A stretch of DNA of 64,000 nt from Clitopilus passeckerianus (GCA_944990035.1 CALYLX010000097.1:124001-188000), one strand, 5' to 3'. Shown: positions 30,372 to 42,524, counted from the stretch's first letter. A program made the numbers and translations. The notes: generated by a model not told the origin, from the letters alone.

Positions 30372-31649
30372 CATGCATATATGTATAATGCCCAGATAGT
30401 GTTGGTAAGTTGTAATACAGGGTGCATGCAAGTGGGCCGCTTTCATTCAGTGAAGGCTAACAACATATTTACCTAATTCTAACACCTCTTGCAGTTATGA
30501 CAATCTTCTGAAACACCATTGTCAACATTACTGTGTACTATGGTAATGCTCCCATACGTACACCAACCACTCTAGTAAGTCCTAATGTCCAACACAACAT
30601 CTTTGCAAGTGCACTCTAACACGATCTTCCTATAGATGTGATAATTTTTCATAACACAATGTACCTCCTAACCTCAGGCAATGCAAGTGGAACACAATAA
30701 CCATTCACAAAGTCTCTGCTGCTGCATGTATCCCATGTGCATTCTATTTTACCTAAGATCACTAATACACTAACAGCACCCAAGCTCACCAGACACCAAG
30801 CTGAAGCATGAGTGACTAGGTGTTCTGCAGAGAAGGATAACCGATGGTGCCCGCATAGGATAGTACAGTATCTAATATTGTAATTAGCCATGAAATAAAT
30901 ATGGTAAACTGTTCTTTCACTGAAACTTGAGCGCTACTGGAGCAAACTGAACTGGTCAAATAAACCATCCACCAGCAAAATTCTGAACAGACCATAGTAG
31001 AGAGCCTGCTTGCTAGATCTATATAAAGAACATGGCAACTATAAATGTAACATAGAAGCTAAGAAGAACTATTGACATGGCCCAGCTGTGAATACATTTA
31101 TTTTTTGATTATTTTGTTGATTTTATCTGTATTTCTCTACCTAATAGAGTATATTCGCAACTCGTTTCGAGTGAGTTTCCAGCAAGTAAACCTCGGTTAG
31201 TTTTGAGTGAGATTTTGGCATACCTGAGCACTCCACAAAATTGATGGGAGGGACCCTATACTAAAACGAGAACCGACCTATAATGTCCACCTCTCTCCCA
31301 TCGACGTACAGAACTATCCCTCTGTTATGGCAGGATCGTGGCCTCTCATTATCCTCCTCACATGAGGAAACTATGTATGAACATTATATGACCTCTCTTA
31401 ACGATACATAGCTATGAATTTACGGTCAAGACACTGGTAAAACCCCAGATTTCTACCAAGAGACATGATTTCAAAATGTGAGTCCCTGATATCTTTTTTC
31501 TGCAGTTTTTCCTAGCTAAAGCTCTACAGAAAAAGGGTGTTAAGCAACTCTACAATCTGGCAGAGGGGCCACAGAGAAAAAGTGGCGAGAAGTGGTTATT
31601 TTTCCAAAGGGAATAAGTGCAGGTGCAACAAAAACGGTCAGGTCGTGAC
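30372..31649. other. unassigned AT-rich region
   Basis: About 1.28 kb with no gene I can support. The short open frame at 30649-30891 on the minus strand is Cys-rich but unremarkable. The left half runs on from LINE sequence and the right half leads into the Harbinger-like accessory gene, so a terminal repeat of that element could lie here. I could not identify one. Confidence 0.3.
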
Positions 31650-32817
31650 ATGTCTGGTCCTCGTCAAGCCTCACCCACTCCCGGTCAAGCTCGCACCCGT
31701 ACGATCCCACCAGTATATTTTGGCACAGGAGGCCTATCCGACTTCGAAGCATCACCTCAACCCGCGAAAAAAAAACTCATGTCTGAAGCTGCCACCTCAC
31801 CATCCATCTTCTGCACACGCCCAGTCCTCCAAAACATCATGAATGAAACTACTACCCCACCTGTTCCTCCTGAGACTCCAAAGGAGTCTCCTCCTTCGTC
31901 CACTAAACCGCCACCATCTGCCAAGTCTGGTCCCGACGATGAAAACAGTCCCAGCAAACCAGTCTCTACCTGCTGCAGAAAATTCATTGGCATGGATCTT
32001 GTCCATCTCGCTTGTGCTGTCAACGAGATCTGCCCCTAGAATGCACCCCATGGTCAGAAGGCAAAGGCCTAGGAGTCGGTCAATGAAGAGCTAGTCAAAA
32101 CTGGGTTCTGCCACAAGCTTTCAGCAGACCTGGTACGGCAGAAGGCAGAAGGCTTGGTAGGGTATCGAAAGGTATGTCTTTTTCTGCTTTTCTCGAAGTT
32201 ATACTAATGACCGCGCTATCTAGAACCCTTCCAGTGAAGAAACAACCATCAAGGCCATCGGTACTATCCTCAACAACTCTCAAAACGACCTCATCATAAT
32301 CTTAGCTCTCCTTGATCAGATGGAAAGCGCATACGATGCAGTTAAATCAGCGGATGAGGCCAAAAAGGCGGATCTCAAGAAGGTGAGTGATTTGCAATCG
32401 TGCTAGAATCATCTTGTTAATATATATGAACAGAAGCACGACAATGACAAAATTGCACGCGACACGCTTTGTCAGGCCGTAATGACAACTCAGAAGAAGT
32501 GCAAACGGGTCAGCAACACAAGCGACACCTCTGACACAGAGAGTGAGGAGGCTGAGGGTGGCCAATCTCAAGACTCTGCTGAGTCTGAGTCGTCCAAGGC
32601 CCTCCCGAAGCGGCCTCGCATTTCCTGCGACACATCTCAAGAGAAGCTGCTTGCGGTGATGAAGGAGGATATTGAAACTCGTAAGAAGCAGGAGACGCAG
32701 AGGGAGCAATAGATGGAGAGGCAGGAGCAACGGCAAGAAACGGTCATGGGCATCTTGGGGGGTCTGCTAAAGATTGAAGAACAAAAACTTCTCCTTGCTA
32801 AGAGGGGCATCCTTTAG
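31650..32817 (+). pseudogene. Harbinger-type accessory gene, decayed
   Basis: Starts at the ATG 31650 (MSGPRQASPTPGQAR) with a Pro/Ser-rich N-terminus. Putative introns at about 32172-32222 and 32381-32433 join segments such as NDLIIILALLDQMESAYDA, KKCKRVSNTSDTSDTE and a C-terminal helical stretch ending LLLAKRGIL. In-frame stops interrupt it at 32037, near 32070 and at 32710. It converges on a Harbinger-type transposase 55 bp away, and PIF/Harbinger elements typically carry a second protein besides the transposase. The function as accessory protein is inferred from position and composition. Confidence 0.55.
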
Positions 32818-32871
32818 ATTACATACCATTAGTTTGGTTTCTGCCTTGTGCTTTTAATCTACTACATGATT

Positions 32872-33469
32872 TCATCTATGAAAGTACTCTTCTAGAGATG
32901 GGGGTGGCAATTGGAAGTATTGTGAGGTCTGATTTGGGTGCAGACAGTTATAGGCATTTGTGAGGAGAACGGTGACACGATAATAAAGGCCCAATGGAGA
33001 CTTGTATACCTTATGTTTCCACCAGGCATTTATAAATGGAAACAGCTGAACGATGTGGCCAAACCCATGCTCGACCACAATGCGAACAGCACTCATTTCC
33101 TCGTTAAAAGACTTCTCCCATTCTGTCCGCTCTCCAGGACCTCCGAAGGGGCTCAACAACTGGAAATTATTCCCATATGCTGGATCCCCATACAGCTGCA
33201 AAAAGCAAACAGCGGGCGGGTCTTTTTCAGTGGTTCCAAGCCGTAAAGCATGCTCCTCTGCCCATTGTAGAATCTCTGATTCGTTGAGTAGATGGCAGTC
33301 GTTGTGCTTTCCGACTTCAGGGCCATAAAGGTGGCCAATCATTTCATTAGAGAGTGTGACGGCTTGGTACTTGAGGGCATGATGTTTTTTGTATCTGTTG
33401 TATACTTCGCATTGATGAAGAAACAGTCGACACATCGCGCGAATTGTACAGTCGATGAAGCCCCATATT
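32872..33469 (-). pseudogene. Harbinger-type transposase, 3' part only
   Basis: The frame is open from 33469 to the stop at 32872 and resembles the DDE_Tnp_4 nuclease of HARBI1-like transposases: WGFIDCTIRAMCR with the first catalytic Asp, YKKHHALKYQAVTL, HLYGPEVGKHNDCHLL, YGDPAYG with the second Asp, and RIVVEHGFGHI with the Glu. About 200 residues remain, and the N-terminal half is lost at the junction with the LTR-like repeat. No internal stop was seen. Confidence 0.75.
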
Positions 33470-33840
33470 TGTTAAGGCAGAGCCTAACAACTTAGGTAAT
33501 ACTGTTTATGCTCGATGTCTTTGATAAACAAAGACAGAGATTTGTCAGCAGCTGTGGCTATACTGACAATCAGGTGAGATTGACGAAGCAAGGGACTAAA
33601 AACAAAGTAGAGAACTAAGCAGTTAGGTAGATTGCCTAGGTCAAGCTGAGGAGCCTTGACCAAATGGTACAGATTTATATACCTATCTAGTAGTTCTAAA
33701 TATAGCACATGCGCAGCATGCTGAGTAAGTAATGAGTCATGTGCAGCATGAAGAGTAAGTACATGAGTCAGTATGACTCGATGTGAGTCAGAAAGAGTCA
33801 GATAAGATATAAGTCTCTCACGGCTGTGAGAGATGCGGAG
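33470..33840 (+). repeat. TGTTAAGG LTR-like repeat, copy 1 (truncated)
   Basis: 371 bp closely matching 39777-40148. It begins TGTTAAGGCAGAGCC, contains a TATA-like TTTATATACC and several TGAGTCA motifs, and is cut at the right by minus-strand LINE sequence. It interrupts the Harbinger transposase at its left edge. The TGTT start suggests a solo LTR, but there is no coding evidence for its parent element. Confidence 0.65.
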
Positions 33841-34262
33841 GATGTGTCCCCTTGTTTCCAGTATGTGCCAGTCACATGCACACACTGTCTTCCCATCTAG
33901 GTTGAAGCATGCATGGAATTCACCAATGAGTGCATGACCCAAGATTGCAGGCTTAAGGTGTGCAGTGTGCACATTGGAGAAACCAACACGATGAAGCCAA
34001 GGCCTACCTTTGAGATGTGTGGGCCTTAGGGAAGCACTTATGTGTGTAAGGCGCAAGAAGTTGTTGCCAGTGTATGAAGGCTACTGCAGCAGACATGTCC
34101 ACTCATGCAGCATTCTGTCCACAGCGCATTTCCGGGCATACCCAAGGGATGTCTGGGGTTTGTTATCAGTAGCTGCCAAGTGAGTGCAGTGATGAATGTT
34201 CTAGTTGAGTCTTGAAGGGACAAGAACAAAGTGGATACACCTGCCAGCCTCACCTGAAAACC
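33841..34262 (-). mobile_element. LINE fragment, RNase H end, antisense
   Basis: The minus strand encodes pieces of the ORF2 C-terminus (ASLRPTHLKGRPWLHRVGF, GEFHACFNLDGKTVCACDW). It begins at the LTR-like repeat and ends head-on against a sense LINE copy at about 34263. Confidence 0.75.
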
Positions 34263-37200
34263 AAGTACGCCCACGTGTTATGACATTTGTGCATAGGCGT
34301 GTTGCAGGCATGTGGCCTGCATTCTGCACTGACCTCGCTGACCACAATGATGTGGTGGTCACAACACTGTATGGGAGCGCAAGCACCAAGACACACCTCG
34401 CCAATGTCTACTCCAGCCCGGAGGATGGTACTGCCATTCGCTGGTTGTGTGATAATGCCCCTCGTCTTCCAAGCATGCTTTGCATGGCAAGAGACTTCAA
34501 CTGCAAGTCATCAGTCTGGGATCCAGACTATGACTCTACAAATCATGTTGCGACCGAACTATGTGATGTTGCACTTGACCTGAATTTGGAGGTTAGCATT
34601 CTACCAGAACGCACTCCTACTCACTTTCCACATGCTAGCAGCCTTATGCCGTCCATCATTGATCTCTTTTTTCTCCCTGTGGGTCGCACTGCAGGGACTT
34701 CACACAGCGTGGTCACAGAGTGGAAAGGACCCTCTGACCACGCTCCCCTGGCTGTCATGCTCCCTATCCAGCCTGTGCAGCTGGCTACTAAGCGCATTAC
34801 TCTGCCGAAAGGCAGTGAGCAAGAGGAGGAGTTCCTTAAGGACCTGTCCTCTTCATTGCGAGCATTGGACACAACCACTCTCACAAGAGCAAAAGCAATC
34901 AAACGCTGCACTGGAGCCGTTGCAACTGCTATTAAGCAGTCTTGGGATAACAACTCAAAGACTGCTCGCATCTCCACCAAGTCAAAGTCCTGGTGGAATC
35001 CTGAGTGCTCTGAGGCTGTCAGAGTGTATCGCGCTTCCAGGGCGGTCGCCGATTACAAGGCGTTCCGCAGGACCACAAAGGTGGCCAAGCGCAAGTTCTT
35101 TGATAGTAGGATCCAGACAATTGCTACTACCAACAAGCGTCCATGGGATCTTATGCGCTGGGCGAAACAGCGCGAGCTCCCTACATATGAGGCAATTCGC
35201 CACAATGGTGAACCTTGCAACTCCCTGGAGTCGCTCTGGGCTGCTCTTGATTCAACATACAACTCGGCATCTGACCGCCCTGTTGACCCCTCTGTGCTTG
35301 ACGACGTGCCTCAGTCTCCCCCACGCGAGTGGTGGGACTTTGGTGTCAACGAGCTTAGAGAAGAGCTGGCAAAGTGCTCAAACACTTCTGCTCCAGGTCC
35401 TGATCACCTTACATGGTATCAGCTCAAATCCTTGGTTGTTGACACTGTCATTGCAACCAAATTCGTCGAGATTGCCAATGCCTGCCTTCGGGTGGGTCAC
35501 TGGCCTTCTCACTTCAAAGAATCATATTCTGCCATTGTTCCCAAGCCTGGCAAACCGCACTACTCAACTCCCATAATGTTTTGACCTATTGTGTTGCTCA
35601 ACACACTGGGGAAACTCTTTGAGAAGATGCTTGCAAACAGAATGTGGTTTGAAGCGCAGAAGTTCAGCGTGTTCCACCCCAACTAGTTTGGAGGTGTGCG
35701 CCAACACTCTACTGAGGATAAGGGTGTCTATCTCACTCACATCATCAAAGCCGGCTGGGCAGAGGGCTGAAGAGAAGCGTGGTCGCATTTGACCTTGCTC
35801 AGTTCTTTCCCTCTCTCAACCATGACATGCTGCTACGCATACTGCGCAGACTGGGCTTTGCGCTGGAGGTCTGCAATTTCTTTGCGTCTTACCTTGTTGG
35901 GAAACACACTTCTTACAGCTGGAATGGCAAAAAGTCCAGCAAGTACTCTGCAGATGTTGGCATTGGCCAAGGATCTGCTCTATCTCCTCTCCTCTCTGCG
36001 CTCTATTTGGTGCCAGTGATGAGACTATTTGAGCGTAGGATTCCACCTGCTACTACTACTCTCATGTCGTATGTGGATGATGGTTCACTCATTGTCCAGT
36101 CGCCATCCTTTGGGGAGAATATCACCCTACTTCAACAAGCATAGGTTGACATCACAGAGCTTGTCACTGCACTGGGCCTTGTCCTAGAACATGATAAGAT
36201 GGAGGTCTTCCACTTTTCCCGCAAGCACAACAATGTCAACCCTGCCATCGACTTGGGCTTTGCTCCATACACTGGCAACTTGCCTTTTCAACCCAAAAGC
36301 GTTTGGCGCTACCTGGGCTTCAACTTTGACCGGTTGCCGTCATTCAGCCACTACATCAAATACTATTCTACCAAGGCATTAACCACTGTCAAGGCAATGG
36401 TCATGCTTGGTAACTCATCAAGGGGGACCACCCCACTTCAGAAGCGGCTGCTCTACCGTGCATGCGTTCTCCCAGTCACTACTTATGGTATGGGCCTCTG
36501 GTTCTACAAAGGTGCAAGGTGCAAGACTGCCATGTTGCACTTGCGCACTATGCAACACAAGGCCACCAGGCGGATAACTGGTGCCTTTCGCACATCACCG
36601 GGTGGGAGGACTGAGTCTATTGCTGGTCTCCCTCCTATTCATTTGCACATCAGGAAACTGGTTGAATGTGGCCAGGCGCAGATTGGCACCCTGATTGGCA
36701 ACCACCCTATGCTGTCGCTCATGAGTGACAAGCACCAGCTGTACAAAGGAACAATGTGTCTGCCTTCGTCTCTCTCCAACTTGTTGTGACGCGTGCGTGG
36801 CAACTTGATCTCTATGGTTGTAGACTCTGATGCACATGCTGTGCACGTTTCTAAGCCTCTCAACCCTGTGCATGGAGAAGCGGTCCCAGGCCTCTGCCTG
36901 TTGGACATGCACTCTGGCAAAGTTACATTTGACACCGTCATTGCAGCATCTAAGGATGCCCTCGACTCTTGTCGCACTCATTTGGATGTGATTCACGTGG
37001 ATGCAGATCTGTCTGACACCACGGTGCTGGTGGCAGCTGATGCATCTGTTCCCAAAAGTAGGAAGCACCAGGCGGTTGCTGCCTGCTCCCTCCTTTATAG
37101 CGCCTTTGGGCCAGAAGAATACACAATGGCGTCGGGCAGGGCTCTCTATGACGACGCAGAACTCGCAGCCATTGACTTGTCTATAAGCAAGGCTATCCTG

Positions 37201-38278
37201 CGCAACAACTGTCTTAAGTTAGTTGTGCTCTCAGGCTCGACTAAAGCCATCTGGTTGGCTTTGGACCCGTCTCTCCACTCTGGGCAAGGGCACTCGTTGT
37301 CTATTTGCTCCAAGCTACATGCTTGGTCCGCGGGTGATGCCAGCAGGCGCGTCCACTTTGTTCATGTCCCCTCAAGACTCAATTGGGACATTCACCACCG
37401 TGCTCACTTGGCGGCCACCGGCCTGCGAGTGGGTGCTGGCAACCAGCCCCGGACACTCCTTGGGTATGCCCGGAAATGCGCCGTTGATAGAATGCTGCAT
37501 GAGTGGACCTGTCTGCTGCAGCAGCCTTCCTACCCTGGCAACAACTTTTTGCACCTTATACACAAAGGTGCCTCCCTAAGGCCTACACACCTCAAAGGTG
37601 GGCCTTGGCTACGTCATGTTGGTTCTTCCAATGCGTACACTGCGTGCCTTGCACGCGCAGTCTTGAGTTATGCACCCATTGGTAAATTCCATGCACACTT
37701 CAACCTGGGCAGAGAGACAGTGTGTGCATGCGATTGGCGCGTATTGGAAATGAGGGGGCATATCCTCAACCAGTGCGTGCATCTCGAACGTCGGCCCAGG
37801 CAGCGCTTGCGCCAGGAGCTGTCATCCTTCTTGTTCTTCCTTGAGAACAATCCTGCCACTTTTGCATTTCCATCGCAACAGCCTCCACCACCGTTTTCTA
37901 AGACCAAGAAGACACAGCAACATGGGCCACCTGATAAGGCCCCCAAATGCGTTCACGGTGCCCCTCCAGCTGTTGGAGGCCACCACCGACAGGATCCTCT
38001 GCATCACCGCACCCAGATAATCTTGTCTAGGTGCCAGATGCACACCAATTTGTTTGCAGAGAACAAGCCGAAGCGTCTGGCATGGACTTCCATACATAGG
38101 CGCTAGTGCCGCGTCCTTCATAATATAGTCACAAGCCTGGCCTCCAGGGCTCTTGTTGGTTCTGCAGGGTGTTGCGCATTACCATACTCATTGTTAGATT
38201 TATCCTCAGGGGCCACCCTAGCTTGCTCTTTGGTGCATCTCGTATTCAGTGTAGTTCACTCGATGAACACAGTTTTAA
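34263..38278 (+). pseudogene. LINE copy: partial endonuclease, RT, RNase H (broken)
   Basis: Sense ORF2 starting inside the endonuclease (RVMTFVHRRVAGM) and running to the TAG at 38104-38106, with about 170 bp of 3' UTR. Endonuclease motifs include ARDFNCKSSVWD (other copies have GDFN) and PSDHAPL. RT has VAFDLAQFFPSLNH, GQGSALSP and SYVDDGSL. RNase H has VAADASVPKS, DDAELAAIDLS and LSGSTKAI. In-frame stops occur at about 35581 (MF-stop-PIV), 35686 (CAG to TAG), 36142 and 36787, and one base is lost near 35767. The 3' end is cut at about 38279 by the 5' end of another LINE. Confidence 0.85.
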
Positions 38279-39776
38279 CTGGCTTCTTGATCTCTTACCA
38301 CCACCATCAAAGTGGTGATCTCGCACTATTCGCTCAATATTTCGCTCAATTCTTGTCGGATCGACACCAAACTATGTCTGGGAGTTCCTCTGGAGCTCGC
38401 CGTTATGCCTCCAACCCCCGATCTGGACCGATCGTATCGGATCCCACTCGAGACATCGAGATGTCCTCTGAGGAGGATGAACTCAATATTTCTGAAGGAG
38501 TGCCCTGGCAACAGGTTCCTGCTCATTCCACTACTGCTCCCCCGCGCATTAGAGCGCCACTGGGCATTGCTAAAGGCGAAGCACTGATTGCTTCTCGTGC
38601 CGCTGCTAAGGCCAAGCGCAAGAAGAACAGTGACTCCTCCCCTCCCACTGAGCGTGCTGGCTCTCCAGAAAAGAGACAGCGGGCTGGTACTATCACCCTG
38701 GCGTCTGTGGAACAGCAGGCCCCTCTTCCTACTGAGGAACCAATCTCTGGTCCTTCAGTTTCATCGCCTCCTACTCCCTCCGCCCCCCTCTGTGGGTGAC
38801 GCCTTGAAGCATGTGAAGGAAACCATTCAACTTGTCTCTGCACAAGTTGAATCCATTCGTGAGCAGGGCCTCTCTCTAGAGGTCCCTGCTTCTGCCAACG
38901 TTGGCGCTGCGCTTATTCGGCTTGTCCGGGTGGCTGGTGCTAGCGGCCTTCTTTGTGCAGCGGTTAACGCCAATCCCAACATTCAGGCGGGGTTCGGCAA
39001 TTTGGGGGGCACGCTCCTCAAATTTGGCCCTCAACCCTCCTCAACCCCCAACTCTACCCCGGGTGGCGCTCCTGCTCCGCCCGCTCCCACTCCTGCATCT
39101 TCCCGGCCTAACCTGGGTTGGAAGACTGCGCCTCCTCCCGTCCCTCCCCGGAACCCGGCTCATCCCTATGGGCACCCTGTCAATGTGGCAGGTGCTGCTC
39201 CATCTGGTGGTCGTGTGAAGGTCTTGCCCAAGGGCACCTTTGCACACGTTGTCGCAACCGCAACAGCGGCTAACACCGCTGCTGCGCCTGCTCCCTCCAC
39301 CCCCACCATGAAGCGCCCTGGCGCTAAAGTGGGTGGTGACATCACTGCTCTGGCCGCTCTGGCTAGGGCCTATCCCAATTTGGATGCTGAGCAACTTGCT
39401 CGCATTCACTTGAAGGCCTCTGGCCAACCTTCTCCTGCACCCAAGCCTACCCAGGCTAAGGTGCAGTCCACCACACATAGTCCTTCTCGCAAGAGGATCA
39501 TCGCTATCCCCTCCGCGACTGTCAATACCTCTGTTTCTCTTGAGACTATTGTGGCGACGGTCAATCGTGGCCTCACCAAGAGGTCAAAACTCCGCATTGA
39601 GACTGCCTCCCTTGGCATGGGAGGCTACTTCATGCACACCACTCAGGTCCCCAACGCTGCCAACCTTGAGATTGTTTCCGAGTGGCTGGTCAAGGCCTTC
39701 CCAGCTGGCACCCCTGCTTTCACCTGTGAGGTACTGCAGTCGCAGTCCTACCTCAAAATCATCAATGCCCCCTACC
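38279..39776 (+). pseudogene. divergent LINE family: 5' end and ORF1, frameshifted
   Basis: A 5' terminus (TTCTTGATCTCTTACCACC) related to that of the main LINE family, then ORF1 from the ATG at 38374 (MSGSSSGARRYASNP). A C-run near 38785 shifts the frame: PTPSAP is followed, one frame over, by SVGDALKHVKETIQLV. The product is Pro/Ala-rich like the main ORF1 but only distantly similar, so it is a separate family. It is cut at 39776 by the second TGTTAAGG repeat before any zinc knuckle. Confidence 0.7.
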
Positions 39777-40286
39777 TGTTAAGGCAGAGCCTAACAACTT
39801 AGGTAATACTGTTTACGTTCGATGTCTTTGATAAACAAAAACAGAGATTTGTCAGCAGCTGCGGCTGTACTGACGACCTGGTGAGATTGACGAAGCAAGA
39901 GACTTAAAGGCGAAGTAGAGAACTAAGCAGTTAGGTAGATTGCCTAGGTCAAGCTGAGGAGCCTTGACCAAATGGTACAGGTTTATATACCTATCTAGTA
40001 GTTCTAAATATAGCGCATGCGCAGCATGCTGAGTAAGTAATGAGTCATGCACAGCATGATGAGTAAGTACATGAGTCAGTATGACTCGATGTGAGTCAGA
40101 AAGAGTCAGATAAGGTATAGGTCTCTCACGATCGTGAGAGATGCGGAGTAAGCATGGAAAAAGGTGAAAAATGCGCAGTGATGCGCAGCATATGTGAGTA
40201 ATTGTGCATAGGTAAGCGGGCCGGGGTATGTAAGGAGAAACATGTAAGCAAAATCATAACACAGGCCACAGATGACCCAGTCGACA
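39777..40286 (+). repeat. TGTTAAGG LTR-like repeat, copy 2
   Basis: The longest copy, from TGTTAAGG to a probable end GTCGACA (510 bp) just before LINE 5' sequence. The inverted TGT and ACA ends fit a solo LTR, although the 5 bp on each side (CTACC and AATTT) do not match as a target duplication. It contains the perfect palindrome CTCTCACGATCGTGAGAG and a cluster of TGAGTCA motifs. Confidence 0.6.
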
Positions 40287-40591
40287 AATTTGTTACCATC
40301 AATATCACAGCTACAACAATAACACAAATTTGCCCTCCAGCAGCTTGCACACTGCTTTACTCTCTACTATAACTGCTTCTCTGTGCTATGAGTAGTGCTA
40401 GAGGCAACAAAAAGACTCCCCAACTGCTGAATCCAACTCCAATGCCATCCACACCTCCATTCTTTATGATCTGTTACCACCAACATCACAGCCACAACAG
40501 TGACGCAAAATTGCCCTCAAGCACATTGCTAGCTTCACATCTCCTCAGTTTCGCCACCTGTCTGCACTATGAGGAGTGCAGGAGGCACTTT
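40287..40591 (+). mobile_element. two LINE 5'-end stubs in tandem
   Basis: 40287-40459 has a LINE 5' UTR and ORF1 start (ATG at 40388, MSSARGNKKTPQLLNPTPMP). At 40460 a second 5' end starts over (GATCTGTTACCACCAACATC) and stops 131 bp later just after its ATG. Both are sense. The second abuts the poly(T) of the next, antisense, copy. Confidence 0.75.
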
Positions 40592-40691
40592 TTTTTTTTT
40601 TTCTTTTTATGGTAGCGCGCAACACCCCGCAGAAGCAGCAAGAACCCTGGGGGCCAGGCTTGCCACTATATGAAGGATGGAGCACTGACGC

Positions 40692-42521
40692 CTATGCATG
40701 GAAAACCATGCCAGACGCTTCGGCCTGTTCTCTACGAACAAATTGGTGTGCACCCGGCACCCAGACAAGGTCGTCTGGGCGCGGAGGTGCAGTGAAGCCT
40801 GTTACAGGCATTCGTCGGCGGTGGCCCCCCACAGCGGGGAGGGCATCGCGGAGGCGTGTGGGGGCCTTGTCAGGTGGCCCACGTCGCCGTGTCTTCCTGG
40901 CTTTGGGAAACGGCGGTGGAGACTGTTGCGAAGGAAACGCAAAAGTGGCAGGGTTGTTCTCAGGGAAGAACAAGAAGGACGACAGCTCCCGGCGCAAGCG
41001 CTGGTTGGGCCGTCGTTGGAAGTGCGCGTACTGGTGAAGGATGTGTCCCCTCGTTTCCAGTATGCGCCAGTCGCATGCACACGCTGTCTCCCCATCCAGG
41101 TTGAAGCGTGCACGGAATTCACCAATGGGTGCATGACCCAAGACTGCGCGTGCAAGGCGCGCAGTGTGCGTATTGGAAGAACCAACACGACGTAGCCAAG
41201 GCCCACCTTTGGGGTGAGTGGGCCTTAGGGAAGCACCTTTGTGCATAAGGCGCAAGAAGTTGTTGCCAGAGTAAGAAGGCTGTTGCAGTAGACAAGTCCA
41301 CTCATGCAGCATTCTATCCACAGCGCGTTTCCGGGCATACCCAAGGGATGTCTGGGGTTGGTTCCCAGCACCCACCCGCAAGCCAGAGACTGCCAAGTGA
41401 GCACGGTGGTGGATGTCCCAGTTGAGTTTTGAAGGGACATGGACAAAGTGGACGTGTCTGTCAGCGTCGCCCGAGAACCAAGCACGTAGTTTGGAGCAGA
41501 TGGACAGCGAGTGTCCTTGCCCAGAGTGGAGAGACGGGTCCAAAGCCAGATGGATGGCTTTAGTCGAGTCTGAGAGCACAACTATCTTGAGGCAGTTGTT
41601 GCGCAGGACAGCCTTGCTTATAGACAAGTCAATGGCTGCGAGTTCGGCATCATCAGAAGGGACTCTGCCTGATGCCATCGTGAACTCTTCTGGCCCAAAG
41701 GTGCCATGAAGAAGGGAGCAGGCAGCAACCGCTTGGTGCTTCCTGCTTTTGGAAACAGACACGTCAGCCGCCACCAACACTGTAGTGTCGGAGAGATCTG
41801 CATCAGCGCGATTCACATCCAAATGGGTGCGACGAGAATCAAGGGCATCCTTAGACGCTGCAATGAGGGTGTCAAATGTAACCCTGCCAGAGTGCATATC
41901 CAACAGGCAAAGGCCTGGGACCGCTTCTCCATGGACAGGGTTGAGAGGCTCAGAGACGCGCACAGCATGTGCATCAGAATCCACAACCATAGAGAGCAAG
42001 TTGCCGCGCACGCGTCGCGACAAGTTAAAGAGAGACGAAGGAAGATGCATAGTTCCTTCGTACAGATGGTGCCTGTCACTAATGAGCGACAGCATAGGGT
42101 GGTTGCCAATCAGGGTGCCGATGCGTGCCTGGCCGCGTTCGACCAGTTTCCTGATGTGCATATGAATGGGAGGGAGACCAGCAATAGACTCGGTCCCCCC
42201 ACCCGGCGATGTGCGAAAGGCGCCGGTTATCCACCTAGCAGCCTTGTGTTGCATGGTGCGCAAGTGCAACATGGCAGTCTTGCACCTTGCACCTTTGTAG
42301 AACCAGAGGCCCACACCATACGTAGCGACCGGAAGGACGCATGCATGGTAGAGCAGTCGCTTCTGCATAGGGGTGATACCCCTTGATGAGTTACCAAGCA
42401 TCATCATTGCCTTGACAGTGGTCAGGGCCTTGGTAGAGTAATACTTGACATGGTAGCTGAAGGATAGCGACCAGTCAAAGTAGAAGCCCAAGTAGCGCCA
42501 AACGCTCTTGTGTTTGAACAC
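40692..42521 (-). pseudogene. LINE ORF2, RT C-terminus and RNase H
   Basis: About 600 open codons beginning at KSVWRYLGFYFDW in the RT thumb region and continuing through RNase H (VLVAADVSVSKS, DDAELAAIDLS, VVLSDSTKAIHLALD, VHFVHVPSKLNWD) to the natural end EASGMVFHA. The upstream part of ORF2 continues in another frame at 42525-43188, the RT palm between CSNT and SVWRYLG being deleted. Confidence 0.8.
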
Positions 42522-42524
42522 TTT

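Larger units (their letters stand above)
31650..33469. mobile_element. PIF/Harbinger-like element, truncated
   Basis: A convergent pair of an accessory-type gene and a Harbinger-type transposase identifies the element. Its right part, with the transposase N-terminus, is cut off at 33469 by the TGTTAAGG repeat. The terminal inverted repeats were not found. Confidence 0.65.

Noticed and set aside
33812..33831. Palindrome CTCTCACGGCTGTGAGAG as a terminator or tRNA-like element
   Set aside because: It is part of the LTR-like repeat and is perfect only in the second copy; no evidence of an RNA gene.
33841..34600. Antisense RNase H fragment followed by sense endonuclease as a twin-priming inversion
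   Set aside because: In twin priming the inverted part is the upstream one. Here it is the downstream end, so two separate fragments are more likely.
34632..35576. 314-codon plus-strand frame overlapping LINE ORF2
   Set aside because: Out-of-frame shadow of the endonuclease/RT frame; the same shadow recurs in other copies (for example 48035-48907, antisense).
39772..40291. Target duplication around the LTR-like repeat
   Set aside because: The flanking five bases (CTACC and AATTT) do not match, so a clean solo-LTR insertion could not be shown.
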